64,000 nucleotides of DNA from positions 62,001 through 126,000 of the forward strand of contig CAYGAY010000002.1 in the NCBI GenBank assembly GCA_964347975.1. The letters run 5' to 3'. The notes under the pieces are model-generated. The model was not told the origin of the DNA. It did no database searches and saw only the letters and a program-made list of their open reading frames with translations. Every line of letters starts with the position of its first letter. The first letter of the stretch is position 1. Source of the stretch: Bin87 sp964347975 (GTDB lineage Bacteria; Chloroflexota; Dehalococcoidia; Lucifugimonadales; UBA3495). Below, in pieces: positions 24,965 to 32,558 of this stretch. The translations under genes were made by a program, and so were the position numbers.

Positions 24965-25369
24965 TTATCGCAGTGCAAGGCGCAGCCGGTTCTGGGTGAA
25001 GTCGTATTCCATCCCCAGGCGGTTCAATATATCGCGCCCCAGCAGCGACTCCAGCTCGTCCGCTGCCGGGTGCGGCTTCGCGATGAAAATGTCGGTGCGG
25101 AAGTCTTGGCGTTCCTCGCCGTCGTAAAGCGAAACTACGGCCGGCTCCGTATAGTAGGTTTGCGTTCCTCTGACACTGGTGATGGTGGTGGGGTTTTCCA
25201 GTTAGTCAAATGGACAGTTGAGGCGGTTCCCGTCGTCGGAGTGCCGGATGGTGGTATCCGAGCCGGTGTCGACGAGAAAGTACACATCATTGACAACGCC
25301 GAGCCGGGGCAAAGATACGCGCACCCGCACCATAGGGTGGCCGTCCGGGGTGAAATAGCCGGCAATCAC
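24965..25369 (-). pseudogene. Retropepsin-like aspartic protease interrupted by TAA
   Basis: Continuous minus-strand frame from GTG 25369 to TAA 24965 (134 positions), broken once by TAA at 25204-25202. Before the stop: the catalytic FLVDTGSDTT in context VRVRVSLPRLGVVNDVYFLV. After it: TTITSVRGTQTYYTEPAVVS and the second signature LLGRDILNRLGMEYDF. The frame is kept on both sides, so one C-to-T change (CAA to TAA) would explain it. TAA rules out selenocysteine. Overlaps the stop of the DUF5678 gene by GTGA, a coupled pair. Confidence 0.75.
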
Positions 25370-25662
25370 AGAATCACCAGGCGGGGTTTGGTACGCAGTA
25401 ACTGGTGCGCGGACTGGCCGGGGCGCTCACCCCGCGCGTCGATTTTGGCAACGAGTTCCGCCATGGAATCGGCGACTACCAGTGTCCAGCTCTCAGTCAA
25501 CGCGACATACTTGTCCGGGTACTTTTCCAGCAGTTCCGGGTGCATATCGATATGGAGCTTTTCGCAGCGCGCCGCAAAGTCGCGGTGTTCAGCCAGTTCC
25601 TCCGGCGTGGCCTGGTGCCGCTCCACCGTCACCTCGGGCGTCTTATTGCCGCTTCTAATCAT
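25366..25662 (-). CDS. DUF5678-like small protein paired with the retropepsin
   Basis: 98 aa. The central EKYPDKYVALTESWTLVVADS followed by MAELVAKIDARG is the DUF5678-type motif (a Tyr-Val-Ala strand, then a D-S/E-L helix). ATG 25662 has AAGGAGG 6-7 nt upstream; an in-frame Met at 25710 does not. Its stop overlaps the retropepsin start by 4 nt, so the two are translationally coupled. Such pairs are recurrent in this phylum to my knowledge, function unknown; a protease and its regulator is one possibility. Confidence 0.7.
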   Translation of the reverse strand: MIRSGNKTPEVTVERHQATPEELAEHRDFAARCEKLHIDMHPELLEKYPDKYVALTESWTLVVADSMAELVAKIDARGERPGQSAHQLLRTKPRLVIL

Positions 25663-25772
25663 ATCTGGCCTCCTTAGCCATCCGCAATTTCGTTGCGCCC
25701 AAATTAGCATTCCGCCCTGTTATCCACAATGCGCCCATGCCAGCTGTCCTTATCCTTTGGGCAATCCTGGCA

Positions 25773-25778
25773 TATAAT
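25773..25778 (+). promoter_or_regulatory. -10 box upstream of the UGSC gene
   Basis: A perfect TATAAT 31 nt before the ATG at 25809; the best -35 at 17 bp is a poor TTATCC. A strong AAGGAG ribosome site follows at 9 nt from the ATG. Confidence 0.45.
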
Positions 25779-25808
25779 CTCCATCATCCGAATTAAGGAG
25801 TCGGCATT

Positions 25809-26351
25809 ATGACAACGCAAACCACGCCCATCATCACCCTTGACCCGCGGGACGACGCTCCGCCGGCTCCGTCACGGTTGGCCCAGCGGCCGGCCACCCT
25901 GGACGGCAAGGTGATCGGCCTGTTTTCCAACAACAAGCCGCATTCGGAGGATTTGCTGCGTCGCATCGCCGCCATCATCGGCGAGCGGTACGACATCGCC
26001 GGCACGGTGGAGCACAACAAGGGTGGCTGGCAGTGGCCGGCGCGGATTGAGGACTTGCAGCGGACGGCACAGAGCATCGACGTGGCGATACACGCTACGG
26101 CGGAATGAGGGTCCTGCACCGCGTGCAGTGTGCACGACGCAATGGAAACTGAACTCCTGGGCATCCCCTCCACGGTGCTAACGACCCGGCCATTCATCAG
26201 CCAGGCCCACGCCATGTCGCGGATGCGGGGCGACCCGGACTACGGGCTGGCGATTATTGAGCATCCGATAGTTACGCTGACGGAGGCGGAACTGTCGGAA
26301 CGGGCGGCGACGGCCGCCCCGCAGGTGACTGCCTGCTTGGTGGACCGGTAG
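25809..26351 (+). CDS. UGSC-family selenoprotein
   Basis: Frames 25809-26105 and 26109-26351 are in phase and separated only by TGA at 26106-26108 (codon 100). The joined 180-residue protein reads HATAE-U-GSCTACSVHDAM, the hallmark of the UGSC selenoprotein family found in marine metagenomes. The N-terminal half has a Rossmann-like pattern (LDGKVIGLFSNNKPHSEDLL, then a helix and IAGTVEHNKGG). The second half contains ELLGIPSTVLTTRPF. A redox role via Sec and the nearby Cys is likely. AAGGAG is well placed. A SECIS-like hairpin follows the UGA. No selA/B/D or tRNA-Sec occurs in the window. Confidence 0.88.
26122..26136 (+). promoter_or_regulatory. SECIS-like hairpin of the UGSC gene
   Basis: 13 nt after the UGA, CGUGCA (26122-26127), loop GUG (26128-26130) and UGCACG (26131-26136) form a perfect 6-bp stem. 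The UGCA-GUG-UGCA tip resembles the fdhF hairpin tip of E. coli (UGCA-GGUC-UGCA), and the loop starts 20 nt after the UGA. Confidence 0.7.
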
Positions 26352-26612
26352 GCGGCAAAGCTGCGCAAGGATATTACGATTGCCGATTGCGCTTCTTTTC
26401 CGGCGTCAACTTGGCGTAGCATAGCGGGAAGCGCGCCGCCGTTTTCAACCACGGCAGAAATCAGAGCTGAAGCCCGGCGGGAGGGTATGCGTACTGGCGC
26501 AATGAAGAACAGGCCCGCTTCAAACGCCGTTTTGAAGAAGCGGAGCGGCGGGCGCGGCGTGAGGCCGCCACAAGGGCGGCCCCTGCGGTGTGCTGCGGCG
26601 ATTGGCAGGTTG
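26352..26612. other. 261-bp gap with possible coding remnant
   Basis: No start-to-stop gene is credible. From about 26465 on the plus strand a frame reads GYAYWRNEEQARFKRRFEEA, then ERRARREAATRA, which looks like the charged C-terminal tail of a lost protein. It runs into the 3' end of the convergent oxidoreductase gene. Confidence 0.3.
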
Positions 26613-27647
26613 TTACATCGGGAGGTGAACCGCCTCGCCGGTTTGGGCGCTTACCGTTACCGCCTCGGTGAACTCCATGTAGTGGACGCCAATGTTGAAG
26701 GGGGTGCGCATCACCGGCGCGCCGTCGCGGATGGAGGCGATGAACTCCTGTTCGACGGACCAGGAGTAGCGGCTTTCCGGCGGATTAGCGATTTCCTGAA
26801 GCTCGGAGTCGCCGCGCTTGCCGCCGAAGACGCGCATCTGGTTGTCAACGTGGATGGTGCCGTCGGTGCCGTAGAGCCACACGTCGTTGCCTGGAGACAG
26901 GCCGGCGCAGGCGCTGAAGCGCAGGTGGGCGTTGGCGCCGTTGGCCAGTCGGCAGAGGATGTCCACGGTGTCGGGGATGGTTATGGAGCGCCAGTTGCCA
27001 TCGTCATCCTTGCGGTGGGGTACGGTTATCTGGCTCATCGCCATTACTTGAGTGGCCCGACCTACCCAGCGAATCATTGCCTCGTACCAGATGCCCATGT
27101 TGAGAATGTTGAAACCGCTCAGATCCCGGTCTTGCCGCCAGTGCATGGTGGAATCGCGGTCGGCGAATCCGGTGAGGGACTGGATTTCTACGGATACCAA
27201 CTGGCCCAGGAACCCTTCGGAAATCAGCCGGATGAGCAGGTCGTCGATGCCGAAGGTCATGGGGGAGGGCACAATCTGGGTCACTAAACCGGGCAGCGCC
27301 TGGGACGCGGCCAACATCTCGTGGGCTTCGGAGGCGCTCATGGCCATGCGGGCTTCGCAGAGGACGTGCTTGCCGGCGGCCAGAGATGCCATGGTCAGGG
27401 TGCGATGCATGTAGGGCCAGGTTCCAATGCAAACGGCGTCCAAACTTTCGTCTTCCAGTAGTTCTTCCCAGCTGTCATAAACGGTGGGAATGTTGAAGGC
27501 GTCGGCGACTCGTTGACCCGACTCGCGGGAACGGTTGGCGACGGCGCCGATTTCAACGCCAGGCGTGCTGTTGAAGCCCGGAATGTGCCGGTCGCGGGTA
27601 TTACGGCCGGCACCTATTAGCCCGACGCGGACGGATTCGATGGCCAC
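26613..27647 (-). CDS. Gfo/Idh/MocA-family oxidoreductase with altered EKP motif
   Basis: 344 aa. The N-terminal Rossmann domain starts VRVGLIGAGRNTRDRHIPGF; the next block DAVCIGTWPYMHRTLTMASL is typical. The catalytic EKP tripeptide, normally after HVLCEKP, is here HVLCEARMAMSASEA, so the Lys is missing. The C-terminal sheet domain has SGFNILNMGIWYEAMIRWVG and ends GVHYMEFTEAVTVSAQTGEA. Family members oxidise or reduce sugars and related alcohols with NAD(P); the substrate is unknown, and the missing Lys leaves dehydrogenase activity open. GTG 27647 has AAGGAGG 7 nt upstream. Apparently monocistronic. Confidence 0.85.
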   Translation of the reverse strand: MAIESVRVGLIGAGRNTRDRHIPGFNSTPGVEIGAVANRSRESGQRVADAFNIPTVYDSWEELLEDESLDAVCIGTWPYMHRTLTMASLAAGKHVLCEARMAMSASEAHEMLAASQALPGLVTQIVPSPMTFGIDDLLIRLISEGFLGQLVSVEIQSLTGFADRDSTMHWRQDRDLSGFNILNMGIWYEAMIRWVGRATQVMAMSQITVPHRKDDDGNWRSITIPDTVDILCRLANGANAHLRFSACAGLSPGNDVWLYGTDGTIHVDNQMRVFGGKRGDSELQEIANPPESRYSWSVEQEFIASIRDGAPVMRTPFNIGVHYMEFTEAVTVSAQTGEAVHLPM

Positions 27648-27791
27648 AGTTGAACCTCCTTGGGTTTGCTTCGAGGGAGCGCCGGCGGTATATGGAGAGA
27701 CGGCGCAGCGCGCGAAATTATAGGGTAAGGCCACCACTGGGTCAAAACGGAACACCTGGCGCGGGGGGCGCCAAGAGCCGTGGTAAGCGGA

Positions 27792-30700
27792 TTACCAAGT
27801 CTCGGTCTTTTTGACCTCGTATATCCTGGTTCCGCGGTTGGCATAGGCCAGACCGAGAGTTCCGTTGCCCACCATCAAGTCAAACTTGGCGATGCCGTCA
27901 GGCAGGTAATATAAATGCTCCAGGTCGCCTACTACGATGTAGGCGACGTCGTAATCATCAAGCAAGTCCAGCGCAGTCCGTTGGCTGCGCGAATTGTAGA
28001 TGGCGGCAACGTCTCTGCCGCGCTGGCGCACCGCGTCGCCGTCGTTGCGTTGCTGGGTTTGGTGCCAGGGCCATCCGATGACGGTGGGCAGGCCAGTGTA
28101 TTGGGAAAAGCGGCTATTCCAGCAATACTGGCTGCCGTGGGCCTCCAAAATGACCGGAGTCCCGACTGCATTGTCCTGCAGCCACCGGATGGCGTCGTAG
28201 TCCCATTGCAGATTGATTGGGGCGCCAGGTTTGTCGGCGCACCAGTCGGGTGGGTGATATTCGGCACGGGACATCCACGCCTCGCCGTCCAATGTTAGCG
28301 GAGTTGAGTTGAAACGGTCTGCGATGCGAACGGGTGTAGCCAGAACCGGATAGACGAGGACGCCCAAGGCCACGAGTCCGACGATTGCGAGGGCAAACCA
28401 GCGCAACTTACGCCTCGATGGGATGTCGCTGCCGGATAGAGCAGCCCAACCGCGCCAGAAACCGTAGGACCCGGATGTGGCAAACAGGAGCCACGCCACC
28501 AGGTAGTATTTGAAAAGGGTGTTCATACGGGCGATGTCGCCTTCGACACGGATGAATTCCACGCCGATGCCGATGGCCAGGGCTAATGCCAGCATGGCCA
28601 GGGCCATCAGGTCGGGCCGGCGGGTTGGGTATTCGGATGATATTAGCGCCGCCGCCAAGGCCCACCCGGTCAGCGTCAGCAGGACGGCCAGGAATCCGGC
28701 GGTGGCGTAGCCGGCGGACAGGAAGTAGCCGGCCAGCAGGATTCCGCAGGCTGCGGCGGTCAGTATCCATTGGTGCGCCGCCGGCATTGGAACGCCGTCT
28801 TGCAGCCGGGCGAGCAATGGCGCGGCGGCGCGAGGCAATGTCGCGGCCAATAGCGCCGCCGCCGCCAGCAGGGGCAAAGCGTGTATCAGCAGGTAATTGG
28901 ACAGCGGGGTGCGCCAGCGGGCGGGTTCGATGCCGGCGCCGAAGGTTTCGGTGGCGGCGTGGAAGGGTTGGAAGGCAGCGTAGCTGACCAGCAGGGCCAG
29001 CGCGGATAATGCGCCGGCAGTGAGCAGGCGGGTTCGCAGGGGGCCGGGCAGCATCAAGGCGGCGGCGGCGGTTATGCCGACCATCAGCAGGGCGTATGCG
29101 GGGTATTCCCATGAGTTGATTGCCCACAGGCTGCCTGCTGCCAGGCCGAGTAGGGCGACAATGGCCCATGGCCACAGGCTACGCAATCCCGATGTGGTTA
29201 ATCCTGCCAACAGGGTGAAGGCCAGCGCCAATGCCAGCAACGCGAAAGGCATGGTCATCATGTGGGCATGGAGATCTGCGAACAGGAAAGTAAAGAAAGG
29301 GAATTCGGTAATGTGAAAAGCGGTCTCGACGTGGTCCCTCGCCTCCAACCATGGCGTCAACCAGGAAGGCTCGAAGTCCTCAATTTCGGGAATGGCGCGG
29401 CTGCTACGCCAGAAGCTAAAACTGGAGAGAGGGGCGGGTATGCCTTGCACCTTGGCCTGGGCCATTTGGAGGAGTTGGGTTACGCCGTCGAGGTTGGCGG
29501 CTACCGTCGCCATGATGGCGGCGATCAGGCCGGCGACGGAGGCGCTGCCGGGCAAACGGGGCAACCACCGTATACCCCGCCTGGATTCAGGCCCCGTATC
29601 AGAGTACGGGGTGACGTTCTTTCGCGGGAATGATGGTAGGGGGTTACGATTGCGGGCCAGAGCGACCATGTTGTACACCAGCGACCCCGCCCCGGTGGCG
29701 GTGAGGGCGAACAGCAGCGGCACGGCCAGGTTGAAAACGGTAGTAGGTGGGATTCCGGTTAGCCGCATGGGGGCAGACAGGATGTAGTAACCCCAATAGT
29801 AATAGTTGAGATAGCCGCCGCTGAACCAGGGATCGTAAGGCGGCAGGACAGAAGAACGGGCGACGGCGGTGAAGTAAGCCAATTCCATGGGTTTTTCGCC
29901 GCCACGCCACGGATGCCAGAGATCGGGGTTGGCGGCGCGGATTAGCAAGAATGCGAAATAGGCCAGCAGGAATAATGCCTCGGCGGTGAGTATCAGCTGC
30001 CATTTGCTGCGTAGCCAGTCCAGCATTTGCCGCCATTGCCGCCATACGATGACGGCGGACGGTATCGTAACTATGAGCATCGCTAGCCAAACGGTGCCCG
30101 CCGAGTAGCGCATTACGCCGGCGTTGACCAGCATCCAGGCGACCCAGGCCACCAGCAACAGGCCAGCGACGCGGGCGAACAGCAGGCCCCGGTCGGGCAG
30201 GGGGCGCAACAGCCACCAAGTCAGGGGGAAGGCGACCAGGCAAATCAGCTCGATGACCAGCAGCCAGGCCAGCCAGGGGATATGGCTGGCCCACCCGGCG
30301 CGGTGAAACAATTCCGACCAGGTTCCGCCGAATTGCTGGGCTTGCCGGGCGGACGGGGACAGCATCAGGGGCGGGGCATCGGGCGTGAGAGCGACGGCGT
30401 TGTTGATGCGCTCATGCAGCGCTCCGGCGGGAAGCCGCTCCACATTGCGGAACACCAGGGCCTGGGGGTGGTCGTAGCCGATGACGTTTTCATCGGCATA
30501 GCCCAGGTTGATTACGATGCCGGCGGGTTGGCCGTCCTCGCCGTCCGGGGCGAGCTCCGGCTTGGGAAGGTTGGCGCGTCCGTAGGGGTTATCACGCAGC
30601 GCCAGGCCGACCAGCGACGGATAGGAGGTGAAGGCGCGTTCCAGACGGTAGCCCAAGTCGCCGGCGAACAGCTGTCGGTAGAATGTCGCGCTGCGCGGGT

Positions 30701-32558
30701 ATTCTTGCGGCAGTCGGGCCACCGCGCCGTAGGCCCGGTTTGAGTAGAAAATCAGGTAGTCGGCGCCGGCGAGTTGGCCGGTCAGCTCGGCAATCTTGCG
30801 GTCATCGTCTGGCCGGTGATAGGCGGGGAAATCCCATACAGCGTACCGCCCCAAATCGGGAATGCGCTCGTCCCACAGGGAGCCGGCGTTGATGATGGAC
30901 GCGCCGGGCGGGGCATTGGCGTTCAGCCATTGCGATGCGGTAACGGCGGTATGGGGGCGGCTGTAAATGCCGGCGAAAGCGATGGCGTAGAGGACAGTGG
31001 CGGCAAGGACGATGCCCAATGCCGCTATACTGGCGGGATAGGCGCAACGGGCGGCCTGGCGGCGCACTGTGCGCCAACGGGATTGCCACGCTGAGCTCGC
31101 AATGACGGGGGGGAGCGGTGCAATAGTCGCTACGGATGTTCCAGCCAGCGGCGGCGTGGCGTGCCATTCCTCGGAAAATGGCGCGTCGCCGACCAGTGGT
31201 TCGTCGAAAATCACGTCGTCGCTGACGGTGGGCGGCGTGGCGTGCCATTCCTCGGAAAATGGCGCGTCCTGCGGTTCCGGCCTGGCGGTGGCGGCAGTAC
31301 GGGCGCGGCGCACTCTTGACCAAGCTATTGTTGCCGTAAGCATCCGCGCCGCCATCAGGATGTAGAAGGGCAGCAGGGGGAAAACGTAGCGCAGGAACTT
31401 GACCTCGAACAGCTCCAGAAAGACGAAGGCGGGGACGGCCCACGCCAGCAGCAGCAAATCCGCCCGCTGCAAACACCCGCCGCGCCAGGCCAGCCAGGCG
31501 GTGAACGGCGCGGCTACCCATACCACTATGCCCAGCGGCAGGCCCAATCCCCACACGGCGGACTGGCGGATTTGATACCAGAAAGCCGGGGTGTCGGCGT
31601 ACTGCCAGGTAAAGGGCCAATGTCCGGCTTCCCTCGCCATTTCGCTCTGGGCGCGGATGTCGGCGACAAAGGTTGACCAGTCCAGGAAGGCGTAGGGTGT
31701 GGTGATGAAAAAGACGGTCAACGCGGTTACGCCGGCCAGCAATGCGGCGGGGGCAAGGCGCAGCGCTGCCGGGGGCGTGAGGTCGCTCCAACGCCCGCCG
31801 GCCCGGTCTTTGCAGACCCACAGGAAGGTCAGGGCCAGCGGGGCCAGGATGGGGGCGACAGATATTTTGGTGGCCAGGGCCAGGCCGACCATCGCGCCTA
31901 GCAGGGCGGAATCGCGGCTGCGTCCGGTGTCGATGAACCGCAACATCGCCCACAGGGCGGCCAGCGAGGCCAGGACGGTGAACGGCTCCGGGCGGTAATA
32001 ATGCGCGTGCTGGATGTGGACGACGGCGAAAGCGGTCAACGCGGCGGCCAGCCAACCCGTCCCGCGTCCGTACATCCGCCGGCCGATGACGTACATCAGC
32101 CACACGGATGTCGTGTCGGCCAGCGCGGCCAGCGTGCGCCCGGCGAACCGCAGATCCAGCGCGCCCCAGTCGGTGAACAACTCGGCTATGGAGCGGATGA
32201 GCACCAGGGCGTAGATTAGGACGCTGCCCAGGGGGAACCAGTGGGGATTGAGCGGGCTACGCTCGGCGGACAGCGCGGTCCAGAAATCGGGGATGCCGGC
32301 CTCCATGCCCGGCCATTCCGCCAGCCAACGCTCGTGGCCGGGGGCCAGGGTGAGCGCGCGGAACATATCGTCGGCGCGCAGGTAGAAGGAGCGCTCGTCG
32401 GGATGGAACCCGTGGCCGTCGTCCCAATTCAGGCCATAGAGACGCAGGACCAACGCCGCAATGAGCAGCGACAGTAACAGAAAATTTGGCCCCCATGTCT
32501 GACGCAGCAAGCGACGCAGGGGGGCGGGAATCCGAAGGAGCAGTATGTCCAGGCGCAT
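27792..32558 (-). CDS. Giant GT-C glycosyltransferase (GT39-like) fused to DUF2298 domain
   Basis: 1588 aa integral membrane protein. The N-terminal half resembles a dolichyl/polyprenyl-phosphate sugar transferase: acidic first loop LNWDDGHGFHPDERSFYLR, VWLMYVIGRRMYGRGTGWLA, AFAVVHIQHAHYYRPEPFTV. From about residue 840 the DUF2298 (Chlor_Arch_YYY) part begins: MELAYFTAVARSSVLPPYDP, WFSGGYLNYYYWGYYILSAP, FPFFTFLFADLHAHMMTMPF, FKYYLVAWLLF. It likely transfers a lipid-linked sugar to an extracytoplasmic acceptor. Two hydrophilic spots coincide with dispersed DNA repeats (29581-29638, 31078-31110), and APFSEEWHATPP is duplicated near 31170-31265. The ATG overlaps the gap stop codon (TGATG), implying coupled translation. 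Confidence 0.85.
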   Translation of the reverse strand: MRLDILLLRIPAPLRRLLRQTWGPNFLLLSLLIAALVLRLYGLNWDDGHGFHPDERSFYLRADDMFRALTLAPGHERWLAEWPGMEAGIPDFWTALSAERSPLNPHWFPLGSVLIYALVLIRSIAELFTDWGALDLRFAGRTLAALADTTSVWLMYVIGRRMYGRGTGWLAAALTAFAVVHIQHAHYYRPEPFTVLASLAALWAMLRFIDTGRSRDSALLGAMVGLALATKISVAPILAPLALTFLWVCKDRAGGRWSDLTPPAALRLAPAALLAGVTALTVFFITTPYAFLDWSTFVADIRAQSEMAREAGHWPFTWQYADTPAFWYQIRQSAVWGLGLPLGIVVWVAAPFTAWLAWRGGCLQRADLLLLAWAVPAFVFLELFEVKFLRYVFPLLPFYILMAARMLTATIAWSRVRRARTAATARPEPQDAPFSEEWHATPPTVSDDVIFDEPLVGDAPFSEEWHATPPLAGTSVATIAPLPPVIASSAWQSRWRTVRRQAARCAYPASIAALGIVLAATVLYAIAFAGIYSRPHTAVTASQWLNANAPPGASIINAGSLWDERIPDLGRYAVWDFPAYHRPDDDRKIAELTGQLAGADYLIFYSNRAYGAVARLPQEYPRSATFYRQLFAGDLGYRLERAFTSYPSLVGLALRDNPYGRANLPKPELAPDGEDGQPAGIVINLGYADENVIGYDHPQALVFRNVERLPAGALHERINNAVALTPDAPPLMLSPSARQAQQFGGTWSELFHRAGWASHIPWLAWLLVIELICLVAFPLTWWLLRPLPDRGLLFARVAGLLLVAWVAWMLVNAGVMRYSAGTVWLAMLIVTIPSAVIVWRQWRQMLDWLRSKWQLILTAEALFLLAYFAFLLIRAANPDLWHPWRGGEKPMELAYFTAVARSSVLPPYDPWFSGGYLNYYYWGYYILSAPMRLTGIPPTTVFNLAVPLLFALTATGAGSLVYNMVALARNRNPLPSFPRKNVTPYSDTGPESRRGIRWLPRLPGSASVAGLIAAIMATVAANLDGVTQLLQMAQAKVQGIPAPLSSFSFWRSSRAIPEIEDFEPSWLTPWLEARDHVETAFHITEFPFFTFLFADLHAHMMTMPFALLALALAFTLLAGLTTSGLRSLWPWAIVALLGLAAGSLWAINSWEYPAYALLMVGITAAAALMLPGPLRTRLLTAGALSALALLVSYAAFQPFHAATETFGAGIEPARWRTPLSNYLLIHALPLLAAAALLAATLPRAAAPLLARLQDGVPMPAAHQWILTAAACGILLAGYFLSAGYATAGFLAVLLTLTGWALAAALISSEYPTRRPDLMALAMLALALAIGIGVEFIRVEGDIARMNTLFKYYLVAWLLFATSGSYGFWRGWAALSGSDIPSRRKLRWFALAIVGLVALGVLVYPVLATPVRIADRFNSTPLTLDGEAWMSRAEYHPPDWCADKPGAPINLQWDYDAIRWLQDNAVGTPVILEAHGSQYCWNSRFSQYTGLPTVIGWPWHQTQQRNDGDAVRQRGRDVAAIYNSRSQRTALDLLDDYDVAYIVVGDLEHLYYLPDGIAKFDLMVGNGTLGLAYANRGTRIYEVKKTETW
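29581..29638. repeat. Dispersed repeat copy inside the DUF2298 gene
   Basis: GGATTCAGGCCCCGTATCAG, then TACGGGGTGACGTTCTTTCG and a GGGAATGA end, match intergenic copies at 52301-52350 and, inverted, at 36287-36340. The host frame stays open and reads SFPRKNVTPYSDTGPESRRG, a polar stretch between membrane segments. Confidence 0.7.
31078..31110. repeat. Fragment of the palindromic element inside the DUF2298 gene
   Basis: GGGATTGCCACGCTGAGCTC followed by GCAATGAC matches the arm of the element at 17881-18019. It is translated in frame as VIASSAWQSRW, within a loop between two hydrophobic segments. Confidence 0.55.

Noticed and set aside
25202..25204. Recoding of the retropepsin stop as selenocysteine
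   Set aside because: The codon is TAA, which is not used for selenocysteine, and the family has no conserved Cys at that position.
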